This document shows, piece by piece, positions 6,855 through 13,533 of a stretch of 28,135 nt of DNA. A model generated the notes under the pieces. The model had not been told where the DNA came from, did not search any database, and saw only the letters and a list, made by a program, of their open reading frames with translations. Positions within the stretch are counted from its first letter, which is position 1. The number at the start of each line of letters is the position of its first letter. Source of the stretch: Firmicutes bacterium CAG:555 (GTDB taxonomy: Bacteria; Bacillota; Clostridia; Oscillospirales; Oscillospiraceae); the NCBI GenBank assembly GCA_000431075.1, contig HF986887.1, positions 21,739-49,873 of the forward strand. Direction: 5' to 3'. A program made the position numbers and the translations under genes.

Positions 6855-8432
6855 ATGGAGCTTTATACTAACGCCAGATTCATCTCCTGCGAAAAGGAAA
6901 ACCGCATTTACACTGCGATGGCGGTAAATGGCGGTCACATCGTGTGGCTCGGCGATGAAAGCAGCATCCCTCCGCGCTACGGCAAGGCAAAACGGGTCGA
7001 TCTCGGCGGCGCGACGGTAACGCCTGCGTTCGGCGACACGCATATGCATTTCGGCTCGCTGTGTGTTTTCGAGAACACATTCTATCTCATGGATGTCAAA
7101 GATTTTGCCGAAGCAAAGGCGGCGGTCAGGCGCTATGCCGACAGTCACCTGAAAAACAAGGTACTCATGGGCTACGGCTGCACTGCGAACACCGTTGCCG
7201 AGCATCGGCTGCCCGAAAAGTGCGATCTTGACGACTGGACGGAGCGTCCGCTCATGGTCATGAAGTACGACGGTCATGCTGCCGTGTGCAACAGCGCAAT
7301 GCTATCACTGCTGTCGGATAAGGTGAAATCCGATCCCGGCTGCAATACCGAGACCGGATGGCTGTACCAGTCGGCGTTTTATAACGGCGTGAACGAGGCG
7401 ACGGCGTATATCCCCACGATGGATATTATACGCGGTCTCTCCGGAGGTGCAGAGTACCTTGCGTCGGTCGGCATCGGGCTCGTGCACACCGTTGAGGGCG
7501 TGGGCTTTGCAAACGATCTGGATATAGACATGATAAAAATACTCGCACCCGGCCTGCCGCAGGCGTTCCGCATATTCTTCCAGACCATGGACCTCAAGGC
7601 CGTGAAAAAGCACGGCTTCAAGCGCGTCGGCGGCTGCTTCAAGCTTGCCCTCGACGGCTGCTTCGGCTCAGAGGACGCGGCGCTCAAGGAGCCGTACGCG
7701 AACGATCCGAACAACTACGGCGTTTTGAATTATCCGCAGGAGCGCGTGAACGAGTTCGCCATCGGCGCAAACCGCGAGGGCTGGCAGATAACCATGCACG
7801 CCATAGGCGATGCGGCGGTGGAGCAGTGCATAACGGCATATGAGGCGGCTTATGCCGATAAGCCGTGGGACGATGCGCGCCATGTGATGATCCATGTCTG
7901 CCTTGCAAGCGAGGAGCAGCTAAAGCGCGCGGCAAAGATAAAGCTGTGCATAGCCGCGCAGTCGCCGTTTATATATTGGAAGCAGGAGCCGGACGAGTAT
8001 CTGTGCTCGGTGCTCGGCAGAGAGCGCACTGACAGACTAAATGCGCTGGGAACGATGCACCGCCTCGGACTTGTCGTAGGCGACGGCTCCGACGGACCGT
8101 GCACGCGTCCAAAGCCCCTGTACGGTATGGCGTGCTCCGTAAATCATCCCAATCCGGACGAGCGCATATCGCGTCTCGATGCGCTGCGCATGATAACGGC
8201 AAATCCCGCATATATGAGCCATGAGGAGAATAAACGCGGCACTCTTGCACCCGGTATGATTGCCGATTTCGTCGTTCTCGGCGATGATCCGCTCACTGCG
8301 GAGGATATAGCGGGCATCGAGGTCAAGGCACTCTATCTGCACGGCAAGAAGCATGTTGCAAAAAAGATAGGCGTCGCCGGACTTCTGGCTCGGGCGATAA
8401 TAAAACGGATCACCCAAAGAGAATACATATGA
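6855..8432 (+). CDS. YtcJ-like amidohydrolase (amidohydrolase family 3)
   Basis: This 525-residue metal-dependent hydrolase has the family pattern. The small N-terminal beta domain is followed by FGDTHMHFGS (metal-binding HxH), then GHAAVCNSAM. Later come TMHAIGDAAVEQ with its metal-ligand His and VGDGSDGP with the catalytic Asp, and the C-terminal beta segment GTLAPGMIADFVVL. YtcJ-type enzymes are cytoplasmic N-acyl or exo-enamide amidohydrolases with poorly known substrates. AAAGGA lies 9 nt before the ATG. It is followed by a strong terminator, so it appears monocistronic. The neighbouring GntR regulator and amino acid symporter are compatible with a role in using amides or acylated amino acids, but that is inference. 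Confidence 0.88.
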   Translation: MELYTNARFISCEKENRIYTAMAVNGGHIVWLGDESSIPPRYGKAKRVDLGGATVTPAFGDTHMHFGSLCVFENTFYLMDVKDFAEAKAAVRRYADSHLKNKVLMGYGCTANTVAEHRLPEKCDLDDWTERPLMVMKYDGHAAVCNSAMLSLLSDKVKSDPGCNTETGWLYQSAFYNGVNEATAYIPTMDIIRGLSGGAEYLASVGIGLVHTVEGVGFANDLDIDMIKILAPGLPQAFRIFFQTMDLKAVKKHGFKRVGGCFKLALDGCFGSEDAALKEPYANDPNNYGVLNYPQERVNEFAIGANREGWQITMHAIGDAAVEQCITAYEAAYADKPWDDARHVMIHVCLASEEQLKRAAKIKLCIAAQSPFIYWKQEPDEYLCSVLGRERTDRLNALGTMHRLGLVVGDGSDGPCTRPKPLYGMACSVNHPNPDERISRLDALRMITANPAYMSHEENKRGTLAPGMIADFVVLGDDPLTAEDIAGIEVKALYLHGKKHVAKKIGVAGLLARAIIKRITQREYI

Positions 8433-8433
8433 C

Positions 8434-8462
8434 AAAAAAGCTTCCCTCGGGGAAGCTTTTTT
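8434..8462 (+). terminator. Rho-independent terminator after the amidohydrolase
   Basis: AAAAAAGCTTCCC and GGGAAGCTTTTTT form a 13 bp stem around TCG directly after the stop codon, with the T-run forming the 3' side. Confidence 0.9.
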
Positions 8463-8463
8463 G

Positions 8464-8492
8464 TTGCATTTTGAGTTATTATGCAGTAAAAT
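8464..8492 (+). promoter_or_regulatory. Promoter of the GntR-family regulator
   Basis: TTGCAT and TAAAAT are separated by 17 bp, predicting a start near 8499 and a 62 nt leader. The leader carries two short palindromes, TATTG-N5-CAATA (8501-8515) and GGATGCA...TGCATCC (8520-8543). They could be the operator for autoregulation or a leader hairpin. Confidence 0.55.
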
Positions 8493-8560
8493 ACCTTTCG
8501 TATTGAAATGCAATATCAAGGATGCAGCGCGTTTTTTGCATCCGCTTCCGAGGTGTTTTT

Positions 8561-9298
8561 ATGAATAAAGCTCAGTTTCAGTCTTATTTGGAAAGCAGCA
8601 GCTCATCCAAGCTGCGTGATGTGGTCTCGCAGATGCTCTATGACGAGATAGTGTCCCTGCGCATTGCTCCGGGCACGAAGCTCAATGTCAACAGCATAGC
8701 CTCCGCCCTTGGGATATCCAGAACGCCGGTCGCCGAGGCTATTGTCAATTTGTGCGAGCAGGGCTTTGTGGTGTCAAAGCCGAACACCAGCGGCTATTAT
8801 GTCATTGATCTGAGCCTGAGCGATATGATAGATCTCTACAGCGTGCGTGCGGCGATAGAGTGTGAGGCCGCCGCTTTGTGCACGGAGCGTGCAAGCGCCG
8901 AAACGGTTGCCGAGCTAGAGAAGCTTGCCGACGAGTTTACCGACTGCGTCATTCGCAAGGACTACGACGGCATGATCGCCACCGACATGCCCTTCCACAG
9001 CCTCATCGTCGAGTCCTGCGGCAACAGCTATATTCAAAAATGCTACGAGATGCTGCTGCCGAACTTGACGATGTATCAGTCGTCGATGATAAAGTTTATC
9101 AGTAACTCCGATGAAAACCCGTGGTCGTCGAGTGTGATTTATAACCACGCCGCCGTTGTCTCGGCTATAAAGATGCACATTCCCGAGCTTGCCCGTCAGG
9201 CCATGACCGACCATGTGACCTCGAGCCTCAACTTCACCATGTTCTCCGGCGGCGGCGCAGACCCGTTCTCCAGCGTCAGAAACACAAGAAAAAAGTGA
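8561..9298 (+). CDS. GntR-family regulator, FadR/FCD subfamily
   Basis: In this 245-residue protein the winged helix occupies about residues 20-80, with the GntR signature LNVNSIASALGISRTPVAEA. The FCD effector domain follows, with the expected metal-ligand set D142, H146, H196 and H218. FCD regulators usually sense small carboxylates or amino-acid-derived ligands. I set the start at 8561, where AGG lies upstream in CGAGGTG, because the upstream ATG at 8522 sits inside a leader palindrome and lacks a ribosome site. Neighbours are the amidohydrolase upstream and the AGCS symporter, which converges from the other side; either could be a target. Confidence 0.88.
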   Translation: MNKAQFQSYLESSSSSKLRDVVSQMLYDEIVSLRIAPGTKLNVNSIASALGISRTPVAEAIVNLCEQGFVVSKPNTSGYYVIDLSLSDMIDLYSVRAAIECEAAALCTERASAETVAELEKLADEFTDCVIRKDYDGMIATDMPFHSLIVESCGNSYIQKCYEMLLPNLTMYQSSMIKFISNSDENPWSSSVIYNHAAVVSAIKMHIPELARQAMTDHVTSSLNFTMFSGGGADPFSSVRNTRKK

Positions 9299-9301
9299 GA
9301 T

Positions 9302-9336
9302 AAAATCTCGATGGTTTTGAAAACCATCGAGATTTT
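9302..9336. terminator. Bidirectional terminator between the GntR regulator and the AGCS symporter
   Basis: AAAATCTCGATGGTTTT and its perfect complement are separated by one base, with T-runs on both strands. It ends the regulator gene (+) and the symporter gene (-), which converge here. Confidence 0.92.
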
Positions 9337-9349
9337 TGTTGTCTAATTA

Positions 9350-10798
9350 TTACTCCCAGCAGTCGGTTTTGCCGGAAAGGCCGATGTCGGCCGACTTGAA
9401 CTCGGGGGATTTGCCCTCCTTGCGCTGCTTTTTGTAATCCTTTAGTGCGGCAATAGCCCGGCCGCCGAGGATGAGGATGACGGGCACATTGATGACTACC
9501 ATGATGCCCTGCAGCATATCTGCGGTGTCCCAAACAACACCGGCGGAGAGTATCGCACCGACGAACACCAGAACTGTCGCAACAATGCGGAAGCAGGTGA
9601 TAAACGCCTTGCTGGGCTTGCGCTTGAGGATAAATCTCAGGCAGCCCTCGCAGTAATAGTAGTTACCGAGGAGCGTGGTGAACGCAAACAGGGTCAGCGC
9701 CGCTGCGATGAAGATCGGTCCTGCTGCGCCGAGGGATGCAAAGATGGAGTCCTGAACGAAGTTTGCCGCATTGGCGCTGCCGTCGGCATTGATGTAGGCT
9801 GCGGAGTTGATGCCGCCGGATCTGAGCTGGCCGCACAGGCACATGAAAGCGGTAGCCGTGCAGATCAGCAGCGTGTCGATGAACACGGACAGCATCTGGA
9901 CAAGACCCTGCTTAGCAGGATGCGCAACTTCTGCGCTTGCTGCGGCATTGGGGGCAGAGCCCATGCCCGCCTCATTAGAGTAAAGGCCACGCTTGATGCC
10001 CCACATGATGCAAGAGCCGGTGAAGCCGCCGAAAATGGCCTCGAAATCAAATGCGCTGACGAATATTGCCTTGAACATTGCGGGGATGTATGTAATATTC
10101 ATGACGAGTATCACGAGCGAGACGATTACATACAAAATGCCCATGATGGGGACGAGAATGCCGGTGACCTTCGTAAGACGCAGGCCGCCGCCGAGTACGC
10201 ATGCGCCGAACAGAACGGCGAGGATGCCGCCGATTATGTACGGAGTGGTCTCGGGATCATAGAAGCTAAAGCCGCCGAAGGTCGACTGGGTATTATACGC
10301 AGCGAGCATATTGTAGCCCACAACATAGGTGAGGATGAGAACTATCGCAAAAATGACGCCGAGCCAGCGCTGCTTGAGACCGTCCTGCATATAGTACGAC
10401 GGGCCGCCGTAGCTGGTGCCGTCTTTGTCCTTGCGCTTGTAGATCTGCGCCAGAGTGGACTCGATAAATGCGGAAGCGCCGCCGAGGATGGCGGTTATCC
10501 ACATCCAGAAAATCGCACCCGGGCCGCCGAGGACGATCGCCGAGGCGACGCCGATGATGTTGCCCGTGCCGACACGGGATGCGGTGGAGACCATGAGCGC
10601 ACCGAACGAGGATACGCTACCCTTCTCCTTGGGTTTTTCGCTGACGACCTTTATAGACTCGCCGAACAGGCTTATCTGCAAAAGTCCCGTGCGGACGGTG
10701 AAGTACACACCCGCAACAAGCAGGAACAGCGGCACAATGTACGGCTGGTACAGTACACCGCTGATGGCGTTTATAACGCCGTCAATTTTTTCTACCAT
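9350..10798 (-). CDS. Sodium:alanine/glycine symporter family protein (AGCS, AlsT-like)
   Basis: This 482-residue membrane protein has about ten hydrophobic helices and the AGCS signatures. These are GTGNIIGVASAI near the N-terminus, YGGPSYYMQDGL, and the hallmark GLYSNEAGMGSAPNAAA. Members import alanine, glycine or glutamine together with sodium. It starts at ATG 10798 with a weak AGAGAG site and has a clear promoter upstream. It is divergent from the MFS transporter and converges with the GntR regulator. Substrate among small neutral amino acids cannot be resolved by eye. Confidence 0.92.
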   Translation of the reverse strand: MVEKIDGVINAISGVLYQPYIVPLFLLVAGVYFTVRTGLLQISLFGESIKVVSEKPKEKGSVSSFGALMVSTASRVGTGNIIGVASAIVLGGPGAIFWMWITAILGGASAFIESTLAQIYKRKDKDGTSYGGPSYYMQDGLKQRWLGVIFAIVLILTYVVGYNMLAAYNTQSTFGGFSFYDPETTPYIIGGILAVLFGACVLGGGLRLTKVTGILVPIMGILYVIVSLVILVMNITYIPAMFKAIFVSAFDFEAIFGGFTGSCIMWGIKRGLYSNEAGMGSAPNAAASAEVAHPAKQGLVQMLSVFIDTLLICTATAFMCLCGQLRSGGINSAAYINADGSANAANFVQDSIFASLGAAGPIFIAAALTLFAFTTLLGNYYYCEGCLRFILKRKPSKAFITCFRIVATVLVFVGAILSAGVVWDTADMLQGIMVVINVPVILILGGRAIAALKDYKKQRKEGKSPEFKSADIGLSGKTDCWE

Positions 10799-10839
10799 GT
10801 GGTTCTCTCTTTCTTCGTCGTATTTTGAACGATGTTAAC

Positions 10840-10868
10840 ATTATATACACAATTTGCTGCTTTTGCAA
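10840..10868 (-). promoter_or_regulatory. Promoter of the AGCS symporter gene
   Basis: On the minus strand TTGCAA (10868-10863) and a perfect TATAAT (10845-10840) are 17 bp apart. The predicted leader is about 35 nt. Confidence 0.75.
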
Positions 10869-10885
10869 CACATAGTTTATGCTGA

Positions 10886-10914
10886 TTGTCAAAAGCAAAC
10901 GCACATGCTATAAT
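10886..10914 (+). promoter_or_regulatory. Promoter of the MFS gene, placed for a leaderless transcript
   Basis: TTGTCA (10886-10891) and TATAAT (10909-10914) are 17 bp apart, with a TG at 10906-10907 just before the -10 box (extended -10 type). Transcription should start at about 10921, one base before the ATG at 10922. Confidence 0.75.
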
Positions 10915-10921
10915 TAAACCT

Positions 10922-12109
10922 ATGAAAGACTGCAGCAAAAAATTTAATTTACGGTACGGACTCATACAGGCCAGCTATTGGGCGCTCAGCGGCATAATAT
11001 TCGGCTTCACGGCGGTGTATCTGCAAGGTAAGCAGTACACGAACTACGACATTGGCATCATTTTCGCCCTCGGCAACATCGTAGGCTTCATTGCTCAGCC
11101 ACTCGTTGCCGGTCACATCGATAAGACCCGCCAGCGCACGCTTCTGCGCTGTATTCTTATCGCAGCGGCACTTTCTCTTGCGCTGATGATATCGGTGCTT
11201 TTCATGCCGACGGCGTGTTTGCCGCTCTCTGCGGCGTTCGTGCTGCTCATCGGCGGAAACATCCTGTTCCAGCCGCTGTGCATCTCGCTGTATTTTTATC
11301 TTGAAAGCCTCGGCTCAAAGATAAACTTCAGCGCCGCCCGTGCGGTGGGCTCGTTTTTCTATGCGCTTGCAAATGTGGCGCTGGGCATCTTGGTCGAGCG
11401 TGTGAGTGCGCAAAGTGTGCCCGTGTCCTACATCATATTTACCGCTGTGCTCGGTGCGCTGACCCTCTCCCTCGCCCTTGGTGCAAAGCCGAAGCGGGAA
11501 ATCTCCGAGCGGCAGGCAGAACAAATTGAAAAGCCGAGCGGCATTTTCGAGTTTCTGCGGGAGAACAAGCGCTTTGCGTTGTTTTTGCTGGGCACGGCGC
11601 TTTTATACTTCACGCACTCGCTGCTCGGTGTTTTCATGATAGAGTTTGTGCGCAATGTCGGCGGCGGAAGCTCCGACATGGGCAGCATCTTGGCGTTCAT
11701 GACGATCACGGAGGTGCCGGTGATGCTGCTGTTTTCAAGGCTTGGTAAGCGCTTTAGCTGCTCGAGTCTCCTGCGCTTTGCCGTTATAATGTTCACCGTG
11801 AAGGAGCTTGCAATTTACCTTGCCGGCAGTGTTGGGATGCTCTATGCCGCCGAGGCTCTGCAGGCGCTGTCTTTTGCAATATTCGTCCCCGCCTCGGTGC
11901 GCTATGCCGATGCGGTCATCGAAAAGCGAAACGCCGCAAAGGGTCAGACATACATAACCGCCGTTATCTCCATGGCAAGCATTTTTGCAAGCTTAGTCGG
12001 CGGTGCCCTGCTCGACAGTGCTGGCGCAAAGGCTGCATTATTGGTCGGTGTTCTCGTGTCCGCCGCCGGTACATTTGTCATGATGTTTGCGATACAAAAG
12101 GCAAAATAA
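10922..12109 (+). CDS. MFS transporter (PPP/HcaT-like, MFS_1-like group)
   Basis: This 395-residue protein has about twelve transmembrane helices and a central cytoplasmic loop rich in charged residues. The N-terminus (NLRYGLIQASYWALSGI, then FTAVYLQGKQ) resembles the phenylpropionate-permease-like or sugar/nucleoside proton symporter branch of the MFS. A TTG at 10886 would extend the frame by 12 residues, but it coincides with the -35 box, so ATG 10922 is the start. No Shine-Dalgarno sequence precedes it, which matches the promoter position and suggests a leaderless mRNA. The gene ends in a bidirectional terminator. Substrate unknown. Confidence 0.85.
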   Translation: MKDCSKKFNLRYGLIQASYWALSGIIFGFTAVYLQGKQYTNYDIGIIFALGNIVGFIAQPLVAGHIDKTRQRTLLRCILIAAALSLALMISVLFMPTACLPLSAAFVLLIGGNILFQPLCISLYFYLESLGSKINFSAARAVGSFFYALANVALGILVERVSAQSVPVSYIIFTAVLGALTLSLALGAKPKREISERQAEQIEKPSGIFEFLRENKRFALFLLGTALLYFTHSLLGVFMIEFVRNVGGGSSDMGSILAFMTITEVPVMLLFSRLGKRFSCSSLLRFAVIMFTVKELAIYLAGSVGMLYAAEALQALSFAIFVPASVRYADAVIEKRNAAKGQTYITAVISMASIFASLVGGALLDSAGAKAALLVGVLVSAAGTFVMMFAIQKAK

Positions 12110-12138
12110 AAACCTGCCAAACGGCAGGTTTTATTTTT
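12103..12138. terminator. Bidirectional terminator overlapping two stop codons
   Basis: AAACCTGCC and GGCAGGTTT form a stem around AAAC, flanked by A-rich and T-rich runs. The stop codons of the MFS gene (12107-12109) and of the convergent small gene (12133-12131) both lie inside the element. Confidence 0.88.
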
Positions 12139-12340
12139 CTTCTATCGCGGTCTTGATCTTATCGGCCGTGTCCTGTGAGACAAGTCCCTTTTCGGTAATA
12201 AGCGGGAACACATCGCCGCACTTTTTCTTATAAAACAGCCTCAAGGGGTACTTGAGCAGATGTGGTGCAAGCTCCTTGAGCAACTCTTTTCCACCGTTAT
12301 CCTCGAAAAATTCGCCGACAGTCATATTGTTAAAATCCAT
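12131..12340 (-). CDS. Small protein of unknown function, paralogue of the 12397-12630 protein
   Basis: This 69-residue soluble protein starts MDFNNMTVGEFFEDNGGKEL. It shares with its neighbour the sequence GKELhKEhxP, a K-P spacing, a KK pair, a DV, then a KG and Q-x-x-AD near the end, so the two are paralogues. I recognise no family. The start at 12340 is supported by AGGAG shortly upstream; an earlier in-frame ATG at 12370 lies in the preceding terminator. It has no promoter of its own that I can see and appears to depend on read-through of the terminator at 12358-12383. Confidence 0.75.
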   Translation of the reverse strand: MDFNNMTVGEFFEDNGGKELLKELAPHLLKYPLRLFYKKKCGDVFPLITEKGLVSQDTADKIKTAIEEK

Positions 12341-12357
12341 AGCATTCTCCTGAAGAA

Positions 12358-12383
12358 AAAGCCCTGCCAAATGGCAGGGCTTT
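12358..12383 (-). terminator. Terminator between the two small paralogous genes
   Basis: On the minus strand AAAGCCCTGCC and GGCAGGGCTTT form an 11 bp stem around a 4 nt loop, followed by a T-run. It lies between the two small genes and ends only a few bases before the ribosome site of the second, so it should reduce expression of the second relative to the first. Confidence 0.85.
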
Positions 12384-12396
12384 CATATTGATTTAA

Positions 12397-12630
12397 TTAC
12401 TTGTCGCCGTACAGAGCGTTGAACTTCTCGATGAGCGCATCAGCTGCTGCCTGATCGCAGTAGCCCTTGCCGAGGATATAGCCGACAACATCCTTAGCCT
12501 GCTTCTTGTGGAAAGGAACATAAGCGATGCTGGGCATCTTTCCGATAACGGGAATAAACTCCTTAAACAGTTCTTTGCCGTTGTACTCCTTCAGGAACTG
12601 TTCGCCTGTTACTTCATCAAACTTAGGCAT
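12397..12630 (-). CDS. Small protein of unknown function (first of a tandem paralogous pair)
   Basis: This 77-residue protein begins MPKFDEVTGEQFLKEYNGKE and is predicted to be soluble and mixed alpha. It has a GKELFKEFIP motif shared with the downstream paralogue and a C-terminal Q-AAADALIEKF helix. No catalytic or metal motif is evident. GGAG lies 8 nt before the ATG on a 55 nt leader, and a near-consensus promoter lies upstream, so it is probably well expressed. I do not recognise the family and assign no function. Confidence 0.82.
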   Translation of the reverse strand: MPKFDEVTGEQFLKEYNGKELFKEFIPVIGKMPSIAYVPFHKKQAKDVVGYILGKGYCDQAAADALIEKFNALYGDK

Positions 12631-12663
12631 AATACTTCTCCTTTAACTTTTCTCGTTTGGGCA

Positions 12664-12675
12664 GTCATGCATGAC
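12664..12675. promoter_or_regulatory. Perfect 12 bp palindrome in the leader of the small-protein operon
   Basis: GTCATGCATGAC is a perfect palindrome, extended by GGC/GCC outside one mismatch. It lies about 10 nt downstream of the predicted transcript start, a typical repressor position, and could equally form a leader hairpin. Confidence 0.45.
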
Positions 12676-12692
12676 CGCCGCTGTTAAAATAT

Positions 12693-12721
12693 ATGATACA
12701 CGATGGTGATTAATTTGTCAA
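12693..12721 (-). promoter_or_regulatory. Promoter of the small-protein operon
   Basis: On the minus strand a perfect TTGACA (12721-12716) and TATCAT (12698-12693) are separated by 17 bp. The predicted start is near 12686. Confidence 0.8.
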
Positions 12722-12750
12722 CAAGTATATAAAGTATTAGGACATTTTCG

Positions 12751-13374
12751 CTATTTTGTACAAAATATATGAAAGAATTTCTCACTCCGGTTTGCGGGCT
12801 TAAAATCGGCCTCAGTCCCGTTTATGAGCCGTTTTATATTCTCCCTATGCATGACGATGACGAGCACCGCCGAGAACACATTCATGGCAACAAACGCAGG
12901 CTCTACGCCGAACACGACCGAGGCTATCGGAAGCGAGGCAGCCGCCAGTATTGAGCCGAGCGAGACCTTGCGGCTTAAGCCCGCAGTCAGCGCAAAAACG
13001 GCGATGATGACGCCGAACATGGGAAGCCCCGTCATGAGCCCGAGCCCCGCCCCGACGGATACTCCCTTGCCGCCGCGGAATCCGAAATACAGCGGGAAGC
13101 AGTGGCCGATGATGCACATTGCGCCGCTCAGTGCCTCGCCGGTCACGCCCGCAAGCACCTTGCCTATGAGCATGGCGGCCACGGTCTTTGCCATGTCGAG
13201 CGCCAACGTAACCAGCCCCGCCTTGAGTCCGAACACACGGGCGGCATTCGTTGCTCCGGCGTTGCCGCTGCCCTTTTTGCGGATATCCTCCCCCATGCAG
13301 CGCTTGGAAAGCGGGATAGACGCACAGACAGAGCCCAATAGATATGCAATTATTGCGCAAAGCACAAGCTTCAT
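12751..13374 (-). CDS. plsY: Acyl-phosphate:glycerol-3-phosphate acyltransferase PlsY
   Basis: This 207-residue integral membrane enzyme transfers the acyl group from acyl-phosphate to glycerol-3-phosphate, the first step of phospholipid synthesis in most Gram-positive bacteria. Family motifs are all present: GSV near residue 14, GSGNAGATNAARVFG (35-49), and CIIGHCFPLYFGFRGGKGVS in the middle. The C-terminal RHREN-like motif appears as HRENIKRL. A GGAGGCGG ribosome site sits just before ATG 13374, with an extended -10 promoter upstream. The unusually hydrophilic tail after the last helix is short. Confidence 0.95.
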   Translation of the reverse strand: MKLVLCAIIAYLLGSVCASIPLSKRCMGEDIRKKGSGNAGATNAARVFGLKAGLVTLALDMAKTVAAMLIGKVLAGVTGEALSGAMCIIGHCFPLYFGFRGGKGVSVGAGLGLMTGLPMFGVIIAVFALTAGLSRKVSLGSILAAASLPIASVVFGVEPAFVAMNVFSAVLVIVMHRENIKRLINGTEADFKPANRSEKFFHIFCTK

Positions 13375-13408
13375 TTTGCCGCCTCCGATAGTTCAAACTT
13401 TTTAAATT

Positions 13409-13436
13409 ATTATATCAAAAATTTTAAGTATTGCAA
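13409..13436 (-). promoter_or_regulatory. Promoter of plsY
   Basis: On the minus strand TTGCAA (13436-13431), a 16 bp spacer, and an extended -10 TGATATAAT (TATAAT at 13414-13409). Confidence 0.75.
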
Positions 13437-13474
13437 GCCCTGCATAAAAATTTTTCTGTTTATTTAATCATCAT

Positions 13475-13504
13475 TTCCCAATTTTGTTTCATTTATGATA
13501 TGAT
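13475..13504 (+). promoter_or_regulatory. Possible promoter of the lipoprotein peptidase gene
   Basis: An extended -10 TGATATGAT (TATGAT at 13499-13504) has only a weak -35 candidate (TTCCCA, 13475-13480, 18 bp away). The predicted start is near 13511, giving a 23 nt leader that contains the GGAGGT ribosome site. Confidence 0.4.
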
Positions 13505-13533
13505 TGTGTAAAACGCCTCGGGAGGTACCCTCA

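Noticed and set aside
9920..10828. 302-codon plus-strand frame opposite the AGCS symporter
   Set aside because: Acidic, low-complexity translation typical of the antisense of hydrophobic codons; the AGCS signatures are on the other strand.
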